Of a stretch of 45,358 bases of DNA, positions 42,068 to 45,358 are shown in pieces (within the stretch, counting starts at the first letter, position 1; every line of letters starts with the position of its first letter). The notes beneath the pieces are model-generated. The model was not told the DNA's origin, searched no databases, and saw only the letters and a list, made by a program, of their open reading frames with translations. Made by a program: the position numbers and the translations under genes. Source of the DNA: Streptomyces adustus (GTDB lineage Bacteria > Actinomycetota > Actinomycetes > Streptomycetales > Streptomycetaceae); NCBI RefSeq assembly GCF_009377175.1, contig NZ_VJZD01000053.1:1-45358 (forward strand), written 5' to 3'.

Positions 42068-42555
42068 GCCGCCCGTCCTTCCACATGTTCACGTACCGCG
42101 GCGAGCAGCCCGGTGCTCGCCGCCTCCACCATCTCAAGGCAGCCCTCGAAGCCGTCGATGCCCCCGTAGTAAGGGTCGGGAACGTCGAGGTCGTCCCCGG
42201 CGGCGGGGTCGTAGGAGCGCAGCAGCCGCACCTTCCGCGCGTCCTCCTCGGTGGGCGCGAGCCGGCGCAGTTCCCGGAGATGGCCGTGATCGAGAGCGAT
42301 CACGAGGTCGAGGCGGGAGAACCAGGAGGCCCGGAATTGGCGGGCCGTGTGATTGCTGTCGTAGCCGCCGTCCTCGAGGACGGCGACCGTGCGCGGGTCC
42401 GCGCCCGCGCCCTCGTGCCAGCCTCCGGTGCCGGCGCTGTCGACCTCGACCCGGTCGTCGAGCCCGGCCCGCGCCACATGGGCGCGGAAGACGGACTCGG
42501 CCATCGGCGAGCGGCAGATGTTCCCCGTGCACACGAAGCAGACGCGGTAGGTCAT
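42064..42555 (-). CDS. Low-molecular-weight protein-tyrosine phosphatase
   Basis: The 163-residue protein starts MTYRVCFVCTGNICRSPMAE, the P-loop C9-x5-R15-S of LMW protein tyrosine phosphatases. The general-acid motif DVPDPYYGG is present near the C-terminus. Such enzymes remove phosphate from protein tyrosine, and in actinobacteria similar proteins act on secreted or regulatory targets. It starts with ATG. Its stop overlaps the downstream PLP-enzyme gene by four bases, and the phage-holin-family gene ends 8 bases upstream of its position on the same strand. Confidence 0.93.
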   Translation of the reverse strand: MTYRVCFVCTGNICRSPMAESVFRAHVARAGLDDRVEVDSAGTGGWHEGAGADPRTVAVLEDGGYDSNHTARQFRASWFSRLDLVIALDHGHLRELRRLAPTEEDARKVRLLRSYDPAAGDDLDVPDPYYGGIDGFEGCLEMVEAASTGLLAAVREHVEGRAA

Positions 42556-42562
42556 CGAGTGC

Positions 42563-42943
42563 TCAGTCCTTGCCGTCGGGCAGAACGACGTTGAGGGCCC
42601 AGGAGACGATCGAGATGATCAGGCCGCCGAGGACGGCGGTCCAGAAGCCGTCGACGTGGAAGCTGAGGTCGAGCTTCCCGCACACCCACGAGGTCAGCAG
42701 CAGCATCAGCGCGTTCACGACCAGGGTGATCAGGCCGAGCGTCAGGATGAACAGCGGGAAGGTGAGGACCTTCAGGATCGGCTTCACCAGGAAGTTCACC
42801 AGGCCGAAGACCAGGGCGACCAGGATCAGGGTGCCGACCTTCTTGCCCGTGCTGTCACCGGTCAGGGTGATCTTGTCGAGCAGCAGCACGGCGATCGCCA
42901 GGGCTCCGGCGTTGGCGATCGTCTTGACTACAAAATTCTTCAT
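42563..42943 (-). CDS. Phage holin-family / four-helix membrane protein
   Basis: The 126-residue protein has four hydrophobic segments (NAGALAIAVLLLDKITLTG; TLILVALVFGLVNFLVKPIL; VLTFPLFILTLGLITLVVNA; GLIISIVSWALNVVLP) and resembles the PF04020-type mycobacterial four-TM 'holin superfamily IV' proteins. Despite that name, chromosomal members are not phage lysis genes in general, and no lysis partner is nearby. ATG 42943 (MKNFVVKTIANAG) is the likely start; no good ribosome site precedes it. It is probably the first gene of the phosphatase/PLP-enzyme transcript. Confidence 0.82.
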   Translation of the reverse strand: MKNFVVKTIANAGALAIAVLLLDKITLTGDSTGKKVGTLILVALVFGLVNFLVKPILKVLTFPLFILTLGLITLVVNALMLLLTSWVCGKLDLSFHVDGFWTAVLGGLIISIVSWALNVVLPDGKD

Positions 42944-43002
42944 GTGTCTGATCGTGGCAGAAGAGATCGGATTCGAGCAGAGGTGTGGGGCGGACAAGAG
43001 CG

Positions 43003-43320
43003 ATGAAGGCATTCCGGCTGGACGAACTGGAAGCGGAGCGCGCCGCCAACGACGGTGCCTACCTGCAGTTTCTGCGCGAACGGAACATGTCGGTCGGCCT
43101 GTACGCGCTCGACGCAGGTGCTCAGGACAGGCAGAGCCCGCACAACCAGGACGAGGTGTACTTCGTGGTGAGCGGCCGCGCCTCCATCACGGTCGGCATG
43201 GAGACGACCCAGGTGGCGCGCGGCAGCGTGGTGTACGTGCCGGCCGGGGTCGCGCACAAGTTCCATCACATCAGCGAGGACCTCAGGGTTCTGGTGGTCT
43301 TCTCTCCGCCCGAAGCCTGA
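43003..43320 (+). CDS. Cupin-domain protein
   Basis: The 105-residue protein forms a small cupin barrel: HNQDEVYFVVSGRASITVGM and RGSVVYVPAGVAHKFHHISE supply the His/Glu/His metal-site pattern of the cupin motifs. Single-domain cupins bind a metal and act in diverse small-molecule reactions, so no substrate can be named. I start at ATG 43003 (MKAFRLDELEAERAAN) rather than GTG 42985. It is divergent from the holin-family gene. Confidence 0.88.
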   Translation: MKAFRLDELEAERAANDGAYLQFLRERNMSVGLYALDAGAQDRQSPHNQDEVYFVVSGRASITVGMETTQVARGSVVYVPAGVAHKFHHISEDLRVLVVFSPPEA

Positions 43321-43468
43321 GCCGCGGTCTCGGGGTTCCCTAGGGGAACGGTCAGGGGAGGACAAGGGGCGCGAGGCCCCCGCCGGACCCCGTCGCGGCC
43401 CTAGCATTCTGGGCAGGACAACAAACGGGTCCCGGGACAGCCGGGCGGAGAAGCAAAGGACGAGGGAG

Positions 43469-43681
43469 ATGCAGGAGATCTTCGCGGGACTGCCGTGGTG
43501 GGTGAAGTGGGTCGCGGTGCCGATCATCGCCCTGTTCGTGTTCGGCAGCCTCATAGCCACGGTCGTCACCATCGTGATCGGTCTGCTGTTCAAGCTCCTG
43601 ATCTTCGTCGCTCTGGTCGGCGGCCTGATCTACATCGTCCGGAAGTTCATTTCGGGCTCCTCGTCGCGCAGCGACTGGTGA
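43469..43681 (+). CDS. Small membrane protein, DUF5326-like
   Basis: The 70-residue protein MQEIFAGLPWWVKWVAVPII has two membrane segments and a short basic end (RKFISGSSSRSDW). It follows the cupin gene by 148 bases with a GAGGG/AAAGGA ribosome region. It is a small conserved Streptomyces membrane protein without a known function. Confidence 0.8.
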   Translation: MQEIFAGLPWWVKWVAVPIIALFVFGSLIATVVTIVIGLLFKLLIFVALVGGLIYIVRKFISGSSSRSDW

Positions 43682-43878
43682 GGTGAGGGGCAACCGGTGA
43701 TCGGTAACAGGAATCACCGGTTCCCTCGGGCGAGGGAAGTTTTCCGGGCAGCCCGTCGGCGAGCGGTGGCAGGCGGATAAAGTCCGGAACTCGACGCGGG
43801 GAAGACCCCCGCGAGCGGCGTACATCCCCGCCCGTGTTCCCCGCACGGGCCGCCCCCTCGCGCAACGGGAGTGCCCCC

Positions 43879-44745
43879 TTGGCCACGGTCGACACCGCAG
43901 CGACAGACACCTGTCCACCCCTCACCCGGTCGTGTTCCACCATCCCTCTGGTGCCGCGACCGCCCTCCGCCTCGGTCCCCGAGCAGCCGCATTCCGCGAC
44001 GACCACCCTGATCGGGTCGGTGCAGCGCGCGATGCGTCTGCTGGAGTGCGTCGCCGCGCACGAGCACGGAGCCCCCGCCAAACAACTGGCCCGCGAGACC
44101 GGCCTCGCTCTTCCCACGGCCTACCATCTGCTGCGCACCCTCGTGCACGAGGGCTATCTGCGCCGCGACAAAGGACTGTTCTTCCTGGGTGAAGCCGCCG
44201 AGCGGCTGGGCGACAGCGGAGCGACGCAGAAACGTCGCAGCACGGTTGCCGGTCTGCTCGCGCAGTGGCGCGATGCCATCGGTGCCCCCGTCTACTACGC
44301 CGTGTACCGCGGCGGTGAGATCGAGATGCTGTGCGTCTCCGACACCCCCGGCAATCCGGCGGCCGAGGAGTGGGCGGACTTCCGTGAGACCGGGCACGCG
44401 CACGCCATCGGCCAGTGCCTGCTGGCGCAGCTGGACGACGAGGCCCGCCGTGACCACCTGGACCGCTACCCCGTGCAGTCCCTCACCCCGTACACGGTGC
44501 ACGACGACCGCACCCTGCTGCGACGACTGGAACGGCTGCGGCGGCTGGGGCCGGTGACCGAGCGTCAGGAGTACGCGCTGGGGGTGGTGTGCGCGGCCAT
44601 TCCGATCACGCTGGGTGCCACCGCCGCGGCGATGGCCATCTCGCTGCCCGCTCATCAGTCCGACCGACTGCTCCCCGCCGTACAGCAGTTGCAGGCCGAG
44701 ATCGGGCGACTTACCGGGTCAATGGGACTCTCTATCAGCATCTGA
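43879..44745 (+). CDS. ssgR: IclR-type regulator SsgR, activator of ssgA
   Basis: The protein has the IclR helix-turn-helix (SVQRAMRLLECVAAHEHGAP, then AKQLARETGLALPTAYHLLR) and the IclR effector domain (APVYYAVYRGGEIEMLCVSD; RETGHAHAIGQCLLAQLDDE). Placement directly upstream of ssgA identifies SsgR, the regulator required for ssgA transcription and thus sporulation in Streptomyces. The start is unsure: TTG 43879 (MATVDTAATDTC) has GGGAG at a good distance, giving 288 residues; GTG 43951 and GTG 43834 are alternatives. Confidence 0.88.
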   Translation: MATVDTAATDTCPPLTRSCSTIPLVPRPPSASVPEQPHSATTTLIGSVQRAMRLLECVAAHEHGAPAKQLARETGLALPTAYHLLRTLVHEGYLRRDKGLFFLGEAAERLGDSGATQKRRSTVAGLLAQWRDAIGAPVYYAVYRGGEIEMLCVSDTPGNPAAEEWADFRETGHAHAIGQCLLAQLDDEARRDHLDRYPVQSLTPYTVHDDRTLLRRLERLRRLGPVTERQEYALGVVCAAIPITLGATAAAMAISLPAHQSDRLLPAVQQLQAEIGRLTGSMGLSISI

Positions 44746-44843
44746 AAAATCACTCCTTGTGATCTGCCGTGCACGTTCAGCAAGATGCCATCAAATGCAG
44801 GGGTTCATTCCAGGCCATTCGACGGCATATGACGGGGTAGGCG
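44746..44843 (+). promoter_or_regulatory. ssgR-ssgA spacer
   Basis: This 98-base gap holds the expected SsgR-dependent ssgA promoter. It has an A/T-rich stretch and a small ATCAC/GTGAT hairpin near 44752-44764. I could not single out -35 and -10 elements by eye. Confidence 0.4.
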
Positions 44844-45281
44844 ATGCGCGAGTCGGTACAGGCAGAGGTCATGATGAGCTTTCTCGTGTCCGAGGAGCTC
44901 TCGTTCCGCATTCCGGTGGAGCTGCGCTACGAGTCCAGTGATCCGTACGCCGTGCGGTTGACCTTCCACCTTCCCGGCGACGCACCGGTGACCTGGGCCT
45001 TCGGGCGGGAATTGCTGATCGACGGAGTGGGCCGGGCCTGCGGTGAGGGTGACGTACGGGTCGCGCCCGTCGACCCGGACTCGCTGGGCGAGGTCCTGAT
45101 CCGGCTTCAGGTCGGAGTCGACCAGGCGTTGTTCCGTTCGTCGACGGCCCCGCTCGTGGCCTTCCTCGACCGCACCGACAAGCTGGTGCCGTTGGGACAG
45201 GAAGGGGCCCTCGCCGACTTCGACGCCCATCTCGACGAGGCCCTGGACCGCATCCTGGCGGAGGAGCAGAGCGCGGGCTGA
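44844..45281 (+). CDS. ssgA: Sporulation-specific cell division activator SsgA
   Basis: The 145-residue product carries the SsgA-like protein (SALP) core: MSFLVSEELSFRIPVELRYE, YAVRLTFHLPGDAPVTWAFG, RELLIDGVG and the strongly conserved STAPLVAFLDRTDKLVPLGQ near the C-terminus. SsgA stimulates septum formation and sets the sites of germination and branching, acting through SsgB and FtsZ. The ATG at 44844 gives MRESVQAEVMMSFLV; an internal ATG at 44874 directly before SFLVSE gives 135 residues and is also possible. The remaining 77 bases to the window end hold nothing I recognise. Confidence 0.93.
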   Translation: MRESVQAEVMMSFLVSEELSFRIPVELRYESSDPYAVRLTFHLPGDAPVTWAFGRELLIDGVGRACGEGDVRVAPVDPDSLGEVLIRLQVGVDQALFRSSTAPLVAFLDRTDKLVPLGQEGALADFDAHLDEALDRILAEEQSAG

Positions 45282-45358
45282 AGCGCGGGGCGCGGGGCAC
45301 CGGGGGCACGCCGGACGGTTCGGCGGGGCCCGGGGGGTCAGCAGGAACGCTTCTGTGG

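Noticed and set aside
42563..42943. Prophage remnant because of the holin-family name
   Set aside because: No endolysin, integrase or other phage gene is nearby. Chromosomal members of this family are common in actinobacteria.
1..45358. rRNA, tRNA, insertion sequences, integrated elements
   Set aside because: I saw no tRNA cloverleaf-like segment with CCA-end context, no rRNA sequence, no transposase motif and no terminal repeats. A covariance-model scan would be needed to exclude small RNAs.

Overview
The window is a high-GC actinobacterial chromosome segment. Gene content, order and signature genes (ssgR-ssgA, a FemX-type enzyme, split MurJ and pseudokinase genes, a dense parS array, a SigR-type trxBA promoter) point to Streptomyces. 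It starts inside the 5' end of dnaA, which reads leftward out of the window, and runs outward from the origin region. The dnaA-dnaN spacer that forms oriC in Streptomyces would lie left of base 1, so oriC itself is not seen here. No rRNA, tRNA, insertion sequence, prophage or CRISPR was recognised; this is conserved core chromosome.

Layout. (1) 1-6667: dnaA (5' end), rpmH-rnpA-yidD-yidC-jag-rsmG and parAB, covering ribosome protein, RNase P, membrane protein insertion and chromosome segregation. (2) 6828-19103: a GNAT gene facing trxBA, the ECF sigma factor sigM with its overlapping zinc-finger anti-sigma gene, a transmembrane pseudokinase, murJ and a large secreted DUF6049-like protein, then the divergent CCA-adding enzyme gene. 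(3) 19241-30567: a small membrane-anchored protein, an MFS exporter, padR-ino1 (inositol-1-phosphate synthase), a class A PBP, a GT87-type membrane protein, and a leftward femX/alanine-racemase-like pair, so this part is rich in envelope functions. (4) 30855-36052: rpsF-ssb-rpsR-rplI, a MATE exporter and replicative helicase dnaB. (5) 36114-45281: a serine hydrolase, acetyltransferases, a NUDIX enzyme, a LysR regulator, a PLP-dependent Cys/Met enzyme with a low-molecular-weight phosphatase, small membrane proteins, a cupin, and the sporulation pair ssgR-ssgA at the right edge.

The main non-coding signal is a set of 13 exact 14-bp parS palindromes (GTTTCACGTGAAAC) plus one one-mismatch copy, spread from 4277 to 39702. 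Three lie at the centres of much longer perfect palindromes (36, 46 and 34 bp) between convergent genes and may double as bidirectional terminators. Three lie inside coding sequence, where each encodes VSRET. Others form close doublets. A second signal is DnaA boxes: a toe-to-toe pair in the dnaA upstream region, a pair in the parA leader, and a cluster of about seven in the 460-bp region upstream of dnaB. Together these suggest that ParB and DnaA binding over this 40 kb is coordinated with segregation and replication genes. Other regulatory signals are a SigR-type promoter before trxBA, a 31-bp PadR operator, a possible upstream ORF before the PBP gene, and several likely leaderless starts.
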